DNA from: Nocardioides sp. LHD-245
Lineage (GTDB): Bacteria > Actinomycetota > Actinomycetes > Propionibacteriales > Nocardioidaceae
Reading direction: 5' to 3'
DNA: 64,000 bases
NCBI RefSeq assembly: GCF_030929495.1
Contig: NZ_JAVFWN010000006.1
Location: 186,001-250,000 of the forward strand
The position numbers and the translations under genes are program-made. Under the pieces are notes generated by a model that saw only the letters and a program-made list of their open reading frames with translations, was not told where the DNA came from and searched no databases. The number at the start of each line of letters is the position of its first letter. Within the stretch, counting starts at the first letter, position 1. This document shows positions 36,427 through 45,880 of this stretch, piece after piece.

Positions 36427-37224
36427 TCAGGCGGAGCCGGCGAAGCTGGAGGAGTCCCCGAGTCCCTCGGGGCCCATCGCCAGGTAGCCGCCGTCGACCG
36501 GCAGGTCGACACCCGTGATGAAGCTGGCGTCCGGAGAGCACAGGAAGGCCACCGCCGTGGCGACCTCCTCGGCCTCGCCGAGCCGGCGCAGCAGGTGGTA
36601 CCGGCCCCAGACGGGCTCCCACCGCTCCCGGTCGCCGTCGGCCGCCTTGCTGACCTCGGGGGTCCAGATCCAGCCCGGGCTGACCGAGTTGACCCGGATG
36701 CCGTACTCGGAGAGGTCCATCGCCATGCACCGGGTCAGCGAGACGATCGCGCCCTTGGTGGCGTTGTAGGTCCAGCGGGAGCGCTGCGCGATGTGCGCGG
36801 AGATGCTGGCGATGTTCACGACCGCGGCGCCGGGAGTGGTGCGCAGGTACGGCAACGCGGCCTGGACCACGTTGCCGATGCCGCGCAGGTTCACCCCGAG
36901 CACGCTGTCCCACTCCTCGGTGGTCACCTCGGCTCCGCGGGCCAGGAAGTTGGCCGCCGCGTTCACCACGATGTCGACCCGTCCGCCGGTGTCGGCGAAG
37001 GAGGAGACCGCGGTCCGGACCGCGTCCTGCTCGGAGACGTCGCACACGACGGCGCGGAACCGGCCGCCGGCCGCGGCGATCGCCTCGGTGGTCGCGGCCA
37101 GTCCGTCCTCGTTGATGTCCACGCCGAGCACCTCGGCGCCGCGCCCGGCCAGCACCCGCGCCGTGGCGGCGCCGATGCCGGATGCCGCGCCGGTGACCAC
37201 CGCGACCCGCTCGTTCCACTCCAT
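36427..37224 (-). CDS. Short-chain dehydrogenase/reductase (classical SDR)
   Basis: NAD(P)-dependent oxidoreductase of 265 residues with cofactor motif TGAASGIG (11-18), NAA at 88-90, catalytic S140, Y153 and K157, and the PGW motif around residue 185. Asp36 at the end of the second strand (VLGVDINED) favours NAD over NADP. It lies 32 bp downstream of the rhamnosidase. A sugar or sugar-acid dehydrogenase role is plausible from context. Confidence 0.92.
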   Translation of the reverse strand: MEWNERVAVVTGAASGIGAATARVLAGRGAEVLGVDINEDGLAATTEAIAAAGGRFRAVVCDVSEQDAVRTAVSSFADTGGRVDIVVNAAANFLARGAEVTTEEWDSVLGVNLRGIGNVVQAALPYLRTTPGAAVVNIASISAHIAQRSRWTYNATKGAIVSLTRCMAMDLSEYGIRVNSVSPGWIWTPEVSKAADGDRERWEPVWGRYHLLRRLGEAEEVATAVAFLCSPDASFITGVDLPVDGGYLAMGPEGLGDSSSFAGSA

Positions 37225-37256
37225 GTCTTCCTCCCTCAGTCCGGCTCCGGGAGTCG

Positions 37257-39875
37257 TCATCGACGCTCCAGGAGCAGCTCGTGACGGCCGCCGTCCAGGT
37301 CGACCGCGTTCGACTCGGCGGCGACGCCGTCCACGGCGGCGATCGCGTAGCCCGCCGGCGCGACGAACCTGGCCGGGCCGGTGGCCGGCAGCTCGATGAC
37401 GTGCCGGACCCGATCGCCGTCCCGCTCCCAGCGGCTGGAGACCGGACCGGTCGGGCCGCGATGCGCGCCCTCGGCCCAGTCCAGGCCGCCCAGGTAGACC
37501 GGCGCCACGGTGAGGCCGTCGCCCCAGACCGCGCCGTCGAGGTGGAGGCCGAGGACGTCCTCGAACAGGAAGCCGCCGACCGCGCCGAGCGCGCAGTGGT
37601 TGAACGAGTTCATCTCCGCGGTGGCCAGGGAGCCGTCCGGGCGGATGCCGTCCCACTTCTCCCAGACGGTGGTGGCGCCGTGCTCGACCATGTAGAGCCA
37701 GCTGGGCATCTCGCGGCGCAGCAGCAGCTCGGACGCCAGGTCCGCGTGACCGTATCTGGCCAGCGCGGGCAGCACGTGCTCGACGCCGTGGATGCCGGTT
37801 GTGACGTGGCCGCGCTTCTCGATGTGCTCGCGGAGCAGGTCCGCGGCCCGCTGGGCCTCGTCGTCACGGAGCAGCCCGTAGCCGATCGCCTGTGCGTAGA
37901 CGGTCTGCGTGGCGTCCTCGAACCGGCCGTCGGGACCGACGAAGCGCGCCCGGTACGCCGCGCGCACCTCCTCCGCGCGCCGCTCCAGCCGGGCGGCGTC
38001 CTCGTCACGGCCGAGCCGCCGGGCGATGTCGGCGACCTGGCACAGCGAGCGGTAGGTGTGCGCGGTGGCGACGACCGGCTTCGGGCTGGTCGAGAAGGCG
38101 CCGGTGTAGGCGTAGCCCGGGTGCGGCACGTCGTCGTCGCGGTCGGGCAGCGAGAGCCAGTCGGAGAAGTCCGAGCCGACGGCGTTGACCCGGATCCCGT
38201 CCGGGTTCTCCCGGTCGACGAACTCGAGGTAGCGCAGCAGCGAGTCGAAGTACTCCTCGGCGCTGGCGAGGTCGCCGTAACGGCGGACCAGCAGGCTGAC
38301 CATCCGGACGTAGCCGTCGGCCCAGCCCGGGGCACCGTGCCGCTCGTTGCCCGGCGGCACCACCGGCACGTAGGAGGGCACCGAGCCGTCGTCCCACTGG
38401 GCGTCGGCGGCATCCCTGCTGAACTTGGCCAGGAAGGCCGCCACGTCGAAGAAGTAGCTCGCGGTCGGCGAGATCACGCCGGCGTCGCCGAGCCAGCCCA
38501 GCCGCTCGTCGCGCTGCGGGCAGTCGGTGGCCACCTCGAGGAAATTGTCGCGCACGGTCCACTCGACCGCGCGGGCGAACGCGGTCAGCGCCTCGTCGGA
38601 GCAGGCGAACGAGCCGACCAGCTCCTGGCCCGCGTCCATCGAGAGCGCCGTCACGGTGCTCTCCTCGGGGATGTTCAGGTGCCAGGCTCCGTTGGTGTTC
38701 TTCAGGCCCCAGATCTCGGCGTAGCGGAAGCCGTGCATGCCGAACCGGGGCTCGAGCGTGCGCCGGCCCTCGGTGGCGTCGACGAAGCGGTCCTCCTGGA
38801 AGGCGCCGCGCAGGTTGTCGCGGTAGACCAGCTTCTCGGGAGTGAGGATCTCACCGTGCCGGACGATCACGTCGGCACCGGGCGTCAGCTCCGACTCGAT
38901 CCGCAGCCAGCCGACGAGGTTCTGGCCGAAGTCGAAGATCGCCGGGCCGCGGGCGTGCTGGTGCACCAGCGTGCCGGGGTGCTCACGGAGCACCCGGATG
39001 TCCGCGTGCGGCTGGGCATGGACGGGGACGGAGTGGGCCGGCAGCTCGACCGGGCTCCAGCCGGCGTCGTCGAAGCCGGCACCGGTCCAGCCGTGGTGCT
39101 CGCGACGCAGGTCGGCGATCTCGCCGCGGAGCAGGTCGCTGGCGATCACGGCGCCCGGGGAGGTCCGCCAGCCGGGGCCGGTGGCCGCCACGACCCGGCG
39201 CTCTGTGCCGGTCGCCGTCTCGACCTGGGCCAGGAAGGCGGGCTGCGTGCCGTAGAGGGCGGGCGCCCACTGCAGACCCAGCCGGCCGGCGTACCAGCCC
39301 CGGCCGAGGAGCACAGCGATGGTGTTGGCGCCCTCGACCAGCAGGTCGGTGCAGTCGTAGCTCTGGTGCAGGACCCGGGTGTCGTAGTCGGTCCAGCCCG
39401 GGCGGAGCAGGGCGTCGGCGGTCACCTCGGTGCCGTTGACCCACATCCGGTAGATGCCGAGTGCCGTGGCGTAGACCCGGGCCCGGTCGCCGCGCTCGGT
39501 CAGCTCGAACTCGGTGCGCAGGTACGGCGCCGGGTCGTAGTCCTCCCGCGCGAACGGCGTGGGCGGCGCGGCGATCCACGCGGCCTGCCAGCCGGCCTCG
39601 TCGAGGCCGGTCTCGAAGGAGGCCGAGGCGCTGGCGTCGACGGACCACGTGTAGCGGGCGGCGGCCCGGAGCGCGGACCCCGGGAGCAGGACGAACGGGC
39701 GCTCGGACTCGGCGGTCCAGGTCGCGGCGCGGTCGTCGCGGTCGGTCACCGTGACCCGGTAGGGACCGGGTCCGGCCGGCGTCCAGGAGAGCATCGTGTC
39801 GCGCGCCGGGATCCCCCGCGGGTCATCGCGGTAGCCGGCCAGCAGCCGGGTGTGAGGGGCGTCTGCGGACGTCAT
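37257..39875 (-). CDS. GH78 alpha-L-rhamnosidase
   Basis: Inverting glycosidase releasing terminal L-rhamnose from glycosides. The 872-residue protein begins with beta-sandwich domains (about 1-400) including a WVNGTEVTADALLRPGWTDY region, followed by the (alpha/alpha)6 catalytic domain with DCPQRDERLGWLGD around residues 450-466, which carries the general-acid aspartate/glutamate region, and a C-terminal sandwich. There is no signal peptide, so it acts on an imported rhamnoside, consistent with the nearby importer. It heads the six-gene catabolic operon. Confidence 0.93.
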   Translation of the reverse strand: MTSADAPHTRLLAGYRDDPRGIPARDTMLSWTPAGPGPYRVTVTDRDDRAATWTAESERPFVLLPGSALRAAARYTWSVDASASASFETGLDEAGWQAAWIAAPPTPFAREDYDPAPYLRTEFELTERGDRARVYATALGIYRMWVNGTEVTADALLRPGWTDYDTRVLHQSYDCTDLLVEGANTIAVLLGRGWYAGRLGLQWAPALYGTQPAFLAQVETATGTERRVVAATGPGWRTSPGAVIASDLLRGEIADLRREHHGWTGAGFDDAGWSPVELPAHSVPVHAQPHADIRVLREHPGTLVHQHARGPAIFDFGQNLVGWLRIESELTPGADVIVRHGEILTPEKLVYRDNLRGAFQEDRFVDATEGRRTLEPRFGMHGFRYAEIWGLKNTNGAWHLNIPEESTVTALSMDAGQELVGSFACSDEALTAFARAVEWTVRDNFLEVATDCPQRDERLGWLGDAGVISPTASYFFDVAAFLAKFSRDAADAQWDDGSVPSYVPVVPPGNERHGAPGWADGYVRMVSLLVRRYGDLASAEEYFDSLLRYLEFVDRENPDGIRVNAVGSDFSDWLSLPDRDDDVPHPGYAYTGAFSTSPKPVVATAHTYRSLCQVADIARRLGRDEDAARLERRAEEVRAAYRARFVGPDGRFEDATQTVYAQAIGYGLLRDDEAQRAADLLREHIEKRGHVTTGIHGVEHVLPALARYGHADLASELLLRREMPSWLYMVEHGATTVWEKWDGIRPDGSLATAEMNSFNHCALGAVGGFLFEDVLGLHLDGAVWGDGLTVAPVYLGGLDWAEGAHRGPTGPVSSRWERDGDRVRHVIELPATGPARFVAPAGYAIAAVDGVAAESNAVDLDGGRHELLLERR

Positions 39876-39955
39876 CGATTCATCTCTCCCTGTCCTGATC
39901 CAGCCCTGATCCGGGCGCTTTCGCACGACCCCGATCGTGGACTACGCTCTGCCGC

Positions 39956-41242
39956 ATGTCAAGGAGACGAACTCAGGTTCACGTATCTGACCTCGGGCGA
40001 ACCAGACGCCGGCTCCCGGCCGTCCGCGAGCTCGCGGCGCTGCTCCGCTTCCGCCGTCCGGTATGGAGCCCCCGGCGCCGCCGGCTGGAGCGCGCGCTCA
40101 CCATCGACGACCTCCGGATCGCCGCCCGGCGCCGTACGCCGCGGGCGGCCTTCGACTACGTGGACGGCGCCGCCGACGACGAGATCTCGCTGGCGCGCGC
40201 CCGGCAGGCGTTCCTCGACGTCACCTTCCACCCGGGCGTGCTCCGCGACGTCGCCGAGACCGATCTGAGCACCACCGTCCTCGGCTCGCCGGCCGCCCTG
40301 CCCTTCGCCATCGCGCCCACCGGCTTCACCCGGATGATGCACACCGAGGGCGAGCGGGCCGGTGCCCGGGCGGCAGCGGCCGCGGGGATCCCCTTCGCGC
40401 TGTCCACGATGGGCACCACCTCGATCGAGGACGTCGCCGCCGCCGCGCCCGGCGGACGCCACTGGTTCCAGCTCTACGTCTGGAAGGACCGGGACCGGTC
40501 GATGGAGCTGGTCGAGCGCGCTGCCGCCGCCGGGTTCGACACGCTGCTGGTCACCGTGGACGTTCCCGTCGCCGGCGCGCGGCTGCGTGACGTCCGCAAC
40601 GGGATGACCATCCCGCCGACCCTCACGGCGCGCACCGTCGTCGACGCCCTGCCACGGCCGTCGTGGTGGATCGACCTGCTCACGACCGAGCCACTCGCCT
40701 TCGCCTCACTCGGCGCCTGGCCGGGCACCATCGCCGACCTCCTGGACGCGATGTTCGACCCGACGGTCACCGACGAGGACCTGACCTGGATCAAGGAGCA
40801 GTGGCCCGGCAAGCTCGTGGTCAAGGGCATCCAGACCGTCGACGACGCGCGCCGGGTCCGCGACCTGGGCGCCGACGCTGTGCTGCTCTCCAACCACGGG
40901 GGCCGCCAGCTCGACCGGGCGCCGGTGCCCTTCCACCTGCTGCCCGAGGTACGCGCCGCCCTCGGCCCCGACGCCGAGATCCACCTCGACACCGGGATCA
41001 TGTCCGGCCAGGACATCGTCGCCGGGCTGGCCGCCGGCGCCGACTTCACCCTGATCGGCCGGGCCTACCTGTACGGGCTGATGGCCGGAGGCGAGGCCGG
41101 TGTCGCCCGCACCATCGAGATCCTCCAGGGCCAGATCCGGCGCACCCTGCAGCTGCTCGGCGTACGCAGCATCGCCGAGCTGACCCCCGAGCACGTCACC
41201 CAGCTGCAGCGGCTGGCCCCGCTGCCGCGGGACCGGCGATGA
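39956..41242 (+). CDS. FMN-dependent alpha-hydroxy-acid oxidase/dehydrogenase (LldD-like)
   Basis: TIM-barrel flavoenzyme of 428 residues oxidising L-2-hydroxy acids such as L-lactate or glycolate. The signature [20 protein letters not shown] (about 311-330) contains the catalytic histidine and the FMN-binding arginine; [11 protein letters not shown] (64-74) is the family N-terminal motif. The first 45 residues are arginine-rich and longer than usual; an internal start is possible. It is divergent from the rhamnosidase and overlaps the ligase gene by four bases. L-lactate from rhamnose breakdown is a plausible substrate. Confidence 0.93.
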   Translation: MSRRRTQVHVSDLGRTRRRLPAVRELAALLRFRRPVWSPRRRRLERALTIDDLRIAARRRTPRAAFDYVDGAADDEISLARARQAFLDVTFHPGVLRDVAETDLSTTVLGSPAALPFAIAPTGFTRMMHTEGERAGARAAAAAGIPFALSTMGTTSIEDVAAAAPGGRHWFQLYVWKDRDRSMELVERAAAAGFDTLLVTVDVPVAGARLRDVRNGMTIPPTLTARTVVDALPRPSWWIDLLTTEPLAFASLGAWPGTIADLLDAMFDPTVTDEDLTWIKEQWPGKLVVKGIQTVDDARRVRDLGADAVLLSNHGGRQLDRAPVPFHLLPEVRAALGPDAEIHLDTGIMSGQDIVAGLAAGADFTLIGRAYLYGLMAGGEAGVARTIEILQGQIRRTLQLLGVRSIAELTPEHVTQLQRLAPLPRDRR

Positions 41243-42771
41243 GCCGGCCCGCGAGGAGCCGCACCCTGGCCGCAGCCTGGGCCGAGCGCCTCGCCGGCGC
41301 CCCGGACGCGGTCGCGTTGAGCTACGGCGAGCGGCGCTGGACCCGGGCCGAGCTCGACCGTGCCGCGACCGCGCTGGCCGGCAGCCTCGCCGACCGCGGA
41401 GTGCGCGAGGGTGACCGGGTCGGCATCCGGCTGCAGAACGTGCCCGCCTTCCCCGTGGCACTGCTGGCGTCCTGGAAGCTGGGCGCGGTGGCCCTGGTAC
41501 TGAACCCGATGTACACCGCCCGCGAGCTGCACGTGCTCCTCGCGGACTCGGGCGCCGTCGGCGTGCTCTGCGCCGCCGGCGATCGCGCGCGGGTCGTCGA
41601 GGCGGGTGACGGCAGTGCCCTGCGGTGGACGCTCACCGCCGAGGAGCTCGGTGACGACCTGACCGCGGCGGGCGAGGCCGACCGGGTGCTGCCGCCGGCC
41701 GGCGCGGACCCGGGCGACCCGGCCCTGATGATCTACACGTCCGGCACCACCGGGCCGCCCAAGGGCGCGCTCTCCTCGCACGCCAACGTCCTGGCCACCG
41801 TGGAGACGTACGCCGACTGGCTGGGCCTGGTCGAGGGCGACGTCTCGCTCGCGATCGCTCCGCTCTTCCACACCACCGGGGCGGTGGCCGGCGCGGCGCT
41901 CGCGCTGGTCCGCGGGCTCGACCTGGTGCTGATCGGCCGCTTCGAACCCGGCGCCGCGCTGGCCGCGATCCGGGAGCACCAGGTGACCTTCACCGTCGGC
42001 GCGATCACGGCCTTCTCGGCGCTCGGGCAGCACCCGGACGCGTCCCCCGAGACCTGTGCCTCGCTGCGCGTGGTCGCGTCCGGCGGCGCGCCGATCGCCC
42101 CGGCGACCGTGGCGCAGCTGGAGGAGCGGCTCGGCTGCTACATCCACAACGTCTACGGCATGACCGAGACCACCTCGGCGGTGGTGGCGGTGCCGACCGG
42201 TCGGCGGGCGCCGGTCGACCCGGTCACCGGCAGTCTCTCCGTCGGCGTCTGCCTGCCGGGGGTCGGTGCCCGGGTCGTGGACCCGGAGGGGCGCGAGCTG
42301 GGACCCGGCGAGATCGGCGAGCTGGAGCTGCGCGGCCCCTCCATGATGCTCGGCTACCACGACCGCCCCGCGGAGACGGCGGAGACGCTGCGCGAGGGCT
42401 GGCTGCGCACCGGCGACGGCGGCTCGATCGACGCCGACGGCTGGATCTACCTGGCCGACCGCCTCAAGGACCAGATCAACGCGTCCGGCTTCAAGGTCTG
42501 GCCACGCGAGGTCGAGGACGTCCTCTGCGAGCACCCGGCGGTCCTCGAGGCCGCGGTGGTCGGCCGGCCGGACGAGTACCGCGGCGAGACCGTGGTCGCC
42601 TTCGTCGCCCTCGCCTCCGGCGAGACGGTGGGGCCCGCGGAGCTGGTCGAGCACGCGCGCCGCCGCCTGGCCGCCTACAAGGTGCCGCGCGAGATCACGG
42701 TCGTGGAGCAGCTCCCGAAGACCGCGACGGGAAAGATCCAGCGCCGCGAGCTCCGCGTGGATCCGGCCTAG
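41239..42771 (+). CDS. AMP-forming acyl-CoA synthetase/ligase
   Basis: Adenylate-forming enzyme of 510 residues activating a carboxylic acid to its CoA thioester. The phosphate loop is [18 protein letters not shown] near 160-178, the A5 motif is VYGMTETT near 305, the A8 hinge is [22 protein letters not shown] near 410-430, and the catalytic A10 lysine is in [13 protein letters not shown] close to the C-terminus. Its TAG stop lies in the CTAGCTAG octamer at the edge of the IS1380-bounded block. Substrate unknown. Confidence 0.93.
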   Translation: MSRPARSRTLAAAWAERLAGAPDAVALSYGERRWTRAELDRAATALAGSLADRGVREGDRVGIRLQNVPAFPVALLASWKLGAVALVLNPMYTARELHVLLADSGAVGVLCAAGDRARVVEAGDGSALRWTLTAEELGDDLTAAGEADRVLPPAGADPGDPALMIYTSGTTGPPKGALSSHANVLATVETYADWLGLVEGDVSLAIAPLFHTTGAVAGAALALVRGLDLVLIGRFEPGAALAAIREHQVTFTVGAITAFSALGQHPDASPETCASLRVVASGGAPIAPATVAQLEERLGCYIHNVYGMTETTSAVVAVPTGRRAPVDPVTGSLSVGVCLPGVGARVVDPEGRELGPGEIGELELRGPSMMLGYHDRPAETAETLREGWLRTGDGGSIDADGWIYLADRLKDQINASGFKVWPREVEDVLCEHPAVLEAAVVGRPDEYRGETVVAFVALASGETVGPAELVEHARRRLAAYKVPREITVVEQLPKTATGKIQRRELRVDPA

Positions 42772-42913
42772 CTAGCCTCGATGTTTCATCGGGCCGCTTG
42801 CGGAACGGCGGCAAGGTATGACGACGTTGCTGGTGTGGTCGGGCGTGGCAGGTCGCCGGCGCCGTGTCGCCGGTTCCCCTGTTCTGGGGTCGTGTGATTC
42901 GGGAGGGGTGCCG

Positions 42914-43510
42914 TCAGGCGGTGCGGAGCGTGTGCCAGCCGGTGTCGATGAGCTGGTTCCAGGGCCAGTCCCTCGGGAGCCGTAGGCGTCTTCGACGTCC
43001 GGTGCGGATGACGCGTCCGGCGACCGAGAGGAGCCGGAACCGGAGCCGTTTCGGCTCCCACCGCAACTGTGCGCCGGGGGCCGTTCACGTCGCGCGATGA
43101 CCCGCATCCCGCTCGGCCAGTCCTGAGTCCCGGACGCGACCACCGGTTCTGCGTGTTCGGGCCGGCATCCACGCGGTCAGCTCGGCGACCTGAGCACCCT
43201 CACGCGCTTCTCCATCGCTGTCGACCGCGGCTCGCCACGCTTGTTCGGGGATGGCCTCGACGGCTGCTTTGCCCCTGTCCTGGTCCCAGGAACCGATGGA
43301 GTACTCCAGGCCCAGCTCGGTGATGTGGTGGAGGAACAGCTTCGAGCACGCGCCGGTGTCGGCCCGGACCAGCATCCGGTCACGCGCACCAGCAGGCAGT
43401 CGGTCGAGCGCGGCGTCCACCGTGGTGACGTGGTCGGTCTTGTTCCACGGCGACGCCTTCCCCGGTCGCAGATCCAGCACCAGCAGACGGGAGTGACAAG
43501 CGCCGAGCAA
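42914..43510 (-). pseudogene. IS1380-family transposase, central and C-terminal remnant
   Basis: Three reading frames in succession match one IS1380 transposase: LLVLDLRPGKASPWNKTDHV through a DDE-core stretch ending VAELTAWMP (43500 to about 43155), then WPSGMRVIARRERP in a second frame, then GAQLRWEPKRLRFRLLSVAG to RDWPWNQLIDTGWHTLRTA and a stop at 42914 in a third. The junction QLR/WEPKR indicates an internal deletion. The N-terminal third is missing where the low-GC cargo begins. Nonfunctional. Confidence 0.85.
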
Positions 43511-43547
43511 ACCTGGTAGGTTTACTCATCTGATGACCAGATGAGTA
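43509..43547. promoter_or_regulatory. Two tandem palindromes at the FadR-type regulator start (probable operator)
   Basis: AAACCT-GGT-AGGTTT (43509-43523) abuts a perfect 10-bp inverted repeat, TACTCATCTG (43523-43532) and CAGATGAGTA (43538-43547), with a 5-bp spacer. The second covers the first possible ATG of the regulator (43541). Such sites are typical of FadR/GntR dimers, so autoregulation is likely. Confidence 0.75.
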
Positions 43548-44299
43548 GATCGAACGGAAGTGAGGCGAGCCCAGTGCGACCGAGCACCCGGTTGAGCGAG
43601 GCGTTGGAGATTCGCCTCTTGCGGGAGATTGTGGGCCGCAAGGTTCTTCCCGGCGAAGCGTTGCCCTCGGTAGCCGAGATCGCGGCAACCCATCAGGTGA
43701 GTCAGCCGATCGTGCGTGAGTGCATGCAAACGCTCGTCGCTGCGGGGGTGATTTCGGTGTCGCACGGGAAACGAACCCTCGTACGGCCGGCCGCCGACTG
43801 GAACGTCCTCTCCCCGTTGGTCCAGCACGCATTCCATGCCGAGGGTCGCGGTAGCGAGCTTGTCAGGGACTTCTACGAGGTTCGACGGATCCTGGAAGTC
43901 GGCGCAGTGCACGTCGCAATCGAGCAGGCTTCGCAGGACCAGGTCCAGTTGATATGCGACCTATCTGACCGAATGAACGAAGTAGCTATCGGATCCCGGG
44001 ACGTAGCGACCTTTCTCGAGCACGACAGGCAGTTCCACGAGGCAGTTTCGTCGGCAACCAACAACGCCACATTGGCACAACTCATCCGGATGCTTTATGC
44101 GGCCAATAAGAACGAGTGGACCAGATCGCAGGCTGCTGTCGGCGACCTTGAGGTCCTGGCCGAGCAACACGCCAAGATCGCTCAGGCAATCAAGGCGCGC
44201 GAACCGGGTAGCGCTGGCGAAGCAGTGGAACGGCACATTTCGACCGCGGTAGCGATCGAGGCCGGCCGGGATGCTCAGGGTTGTTGCGATGGATCGTGA
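43541..44299 (+). CDS. GntR-family (FadR subfamily) transcriptional regulator
   Basis: A 252-residue regulator with an N-terminal winged helix (about 20-85; LSEALEIRLLREIVGRKVLPGEALPSVAEIA then HQVSQPIVRECMQTLVAAGVI) and a C-terminal FCD ligand domain with the metal-type residues D, H and H (VHVAIEQ near 127, FLEHDRQFHEAVSSATNN near 165-180, EQHAKIAQAI near 210). Starts at ATG 43541 or GTG 43574, the latter with GAGG eight bases upstream and lying after the palindrome. It probably controls the aminotransferase-transport cassette downstream. Base composition is much lower in GC than the surrounding chromosome. Confidence 0.92.
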   Translation: MSRSNGSEASPVRPSTRLSEALEIRLLREIVGRKVLPGEALPSVAEIAATHQVSQPIVRECMQTLVAAGVISVSHGKRTLVRPAADWNVLSPLVQHAFHAEGRGSELVRDFYEVRRILEVGAVHVAIEQASQDQVQLICDLSDRMNEVAIGSRDVATFLEHDRQFHEAVSSATNNATLAQLIRMLYAANKNEWTRSQAAVGDLEVLAEQHAKIAQAIKAREPGSAGEAVERHISTAVAIEAGRDAQGCCDGS

Positions 44300-44354
44300 T
44301 GGCCGTCGACAGCGTGAACAAGAGATTCCTCACTGATAGAAGAGCGAGAAATAG

Positions 44355-45677
44355 ATGAGTGAACTCCAGACAGCTCGGGCAACGGGGCGAGGCCTCGCCG
44401 AGCGGGCTCGTCGCGTTGTGCCTGGAGGCGTTAACAGCGGCCAGCGCCAGATACCCGGCCTTGAAGACCTCGTCGTCGTCGGGACTTCCGGCGCCCGGTT
44501 CACTGATGCCGACGGCAGAGAATATGTCGACTTCCATGCGGCCTTCGGTCCGCCGCTGTTGGGGCTGAACGATCCGGATGTCAACGCGGCGGTGGCCAGA
44601 TCGCTGAAGGTCATGGGTCACACCGGCGTTGGCATCAACGCCCTGGAGGTTGAGCTCGCGGAGCGGATCGTTGAACTCGTCCCGTCCGTGGAGAAGGTCC
44701 TGCTGACGACGACGGGAAGTGAAGCCACTTTCCATGCACTACGTCTTGCCCGGGCAGCGACGGGGCGCAAGAGAATCGTCAAGTTTCAAGGTTGCTTCCA
44801 TGGCTGGCACGACTCGGTGGCAATGAACGTCGCCACTCCCAGCGACTCGATCGGCAGCAAGCACCGGCTGTCCTCCGGGATGTTGGACGAAGCGGTGGAG
44901 TTGACCACCGTCCTTCCCTTCAACGACCTGGACGCTTTGGAGCAGGAGTTCACAGCGCGAGGCGACGAGGTCGCCGCTGTCATACTTGAACCGATACAAC
45001 ACAACATCGGAGCCGTTCTTCCGAAGCTGGAATTCCTCCAACGCTTGAGAGAGTTGTGTGACCGATTCTCCACCGTGCTGATCTTCGATGAGGTCATCAC
45101 GGGATTTCGTCACGGGTTAGACGGGTACCAGGGTGTCGTTTCGATTCGCCCGGACTTAACCACCTTCGGCAAGTCGATGGGTAACGGATACCCGATTGCG
45201 GCCCTGGGCGGGCGGGCAGACCTGATGGATATGTTCAGCTCCTCTCCCGGTAAACCTGTATTCTTTGCGGGCACCTACAACGGGCATCCAGCGACCGTCT
45301 CCGCCGCACTCGCCACCATCGACAAACTATGCAACGAACCAGTTTACGACCACATATTCCGATTGGGTGCGCAGATCAGACTGGGCCTCGAGGAGCTGTA
45401 CCGCACCCTTGAGATCGATGCAGTAGTTTCGGGCTTCGGCTCAGTCTTCATCACCTACTTCCTGCGGCCGCCCGTCCACTGTTACGAGCACCTGCTCGCC
45501 AATGACGAGGAACTCTTTACGGGATATCGTCGCGAACTACTCAATCACGGAGTCTTCGAACTGCCGCTGAATCTGAAACGGAGCCACGTTTCCTACGCGC
45601 ATCAAGAAGAGGATGTCCATCGTCTTTTGGACGCGACGGAGCGCGCTGTGAGAACCGTCGTTGCGCGGCGGGTGTGA
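44355..45677 (+). CDS. Class III PLP aminotransferase (glutamate-1-semialdehyde aminomutase-like)
   Basis: A 440-residue enzyme of the class that includes HemL. The PLP lysine is K273 in TTFGKSMGNGYPIA, the pyridine-binding aspartate is D245 in LIFDEVITGFRHG, and the phosphate-binding loop is TTTGSEATFHALRLA (118-132). Housekeeping HemL is not expected in a mobile block, and a residue-by-residue family test is needed to decide between a catabolic aminotransferase and an aminomutase. It follows the regulator by 55 bp and is followed by a hairpin. Confidence 0.9.
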   Translation: MSELQTARATGRGLAERARRVVPGGVNSGQRQIPGLEDLVVVGTSGARFTDADGREYVDFHAAFGPPLLGLNDPDVNAAVARSLKVMGHTGVGINALEVELAERIVELVPSVEKVLLTTTGSEATFHALRLARAATGRKRIVKFQGCFHGWHDSVAMNVATPSDSIGSKHRLSSGMLDEAVELTTVLPFNDLDALEQEFTARGDEVAAVILEPIQHNIGAVLPKLEFLQRLRELCDRFSTVLIFDEVITGFRHGLDGYQGVVSIRPDLTTFGKSMGNGYPIAALGGRADLMDMFSSSPGKPVFFAGTYNGHPATVSAALATIDKLCNEPVYDHIFRLGAQIRLGLEELYRTLEIDAVVSGFGSVFITYFLRPPVHCYEHLLANDEELFTGYRRELLNHGVFELPLNLKRSHVSYAHQEEDVHRLLDATERAVRTVVARRV

Positions 45678-45694
45678 CAGGACTTGCCATTCAG

Positions 45695-45713
45695 GCCCGT
45701 TCGCGAAACGGGC
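45695..45713 (+). terminator. Hairpin after the aminotransferase gene
   Basis: GCCCGTT (45695-45701) and AACGGGC (45707-45713) form a 7-bp stem with a five-base loop 18 bp after the aminotransferase stop. It may terminate or attenuate transcription before the binding-protein gene. No T-run follows. Confidence 0.45.
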
Positions 45714-45880
45714 ATCACCGTTGCCGATCGGTCTCCAGGCGAGGAGCCGACGTTTCTGCGTGGCACCTCATCGGGCATTGTTTCGTGAGTATCTGGCGGA
45801 TGGGATTGACTACCCACAACCTCGGAGGTTATCTTTTCATATAGTCCACGCGAGGTGGTCGCAGAGGTTGGAGGTTGAGA

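Noticed and set aside
37281..40268. Open frame of about 995 codons opposite the rhamnosidase
   Set aside because: The minus-strand gene has the complete GH78 motif set.
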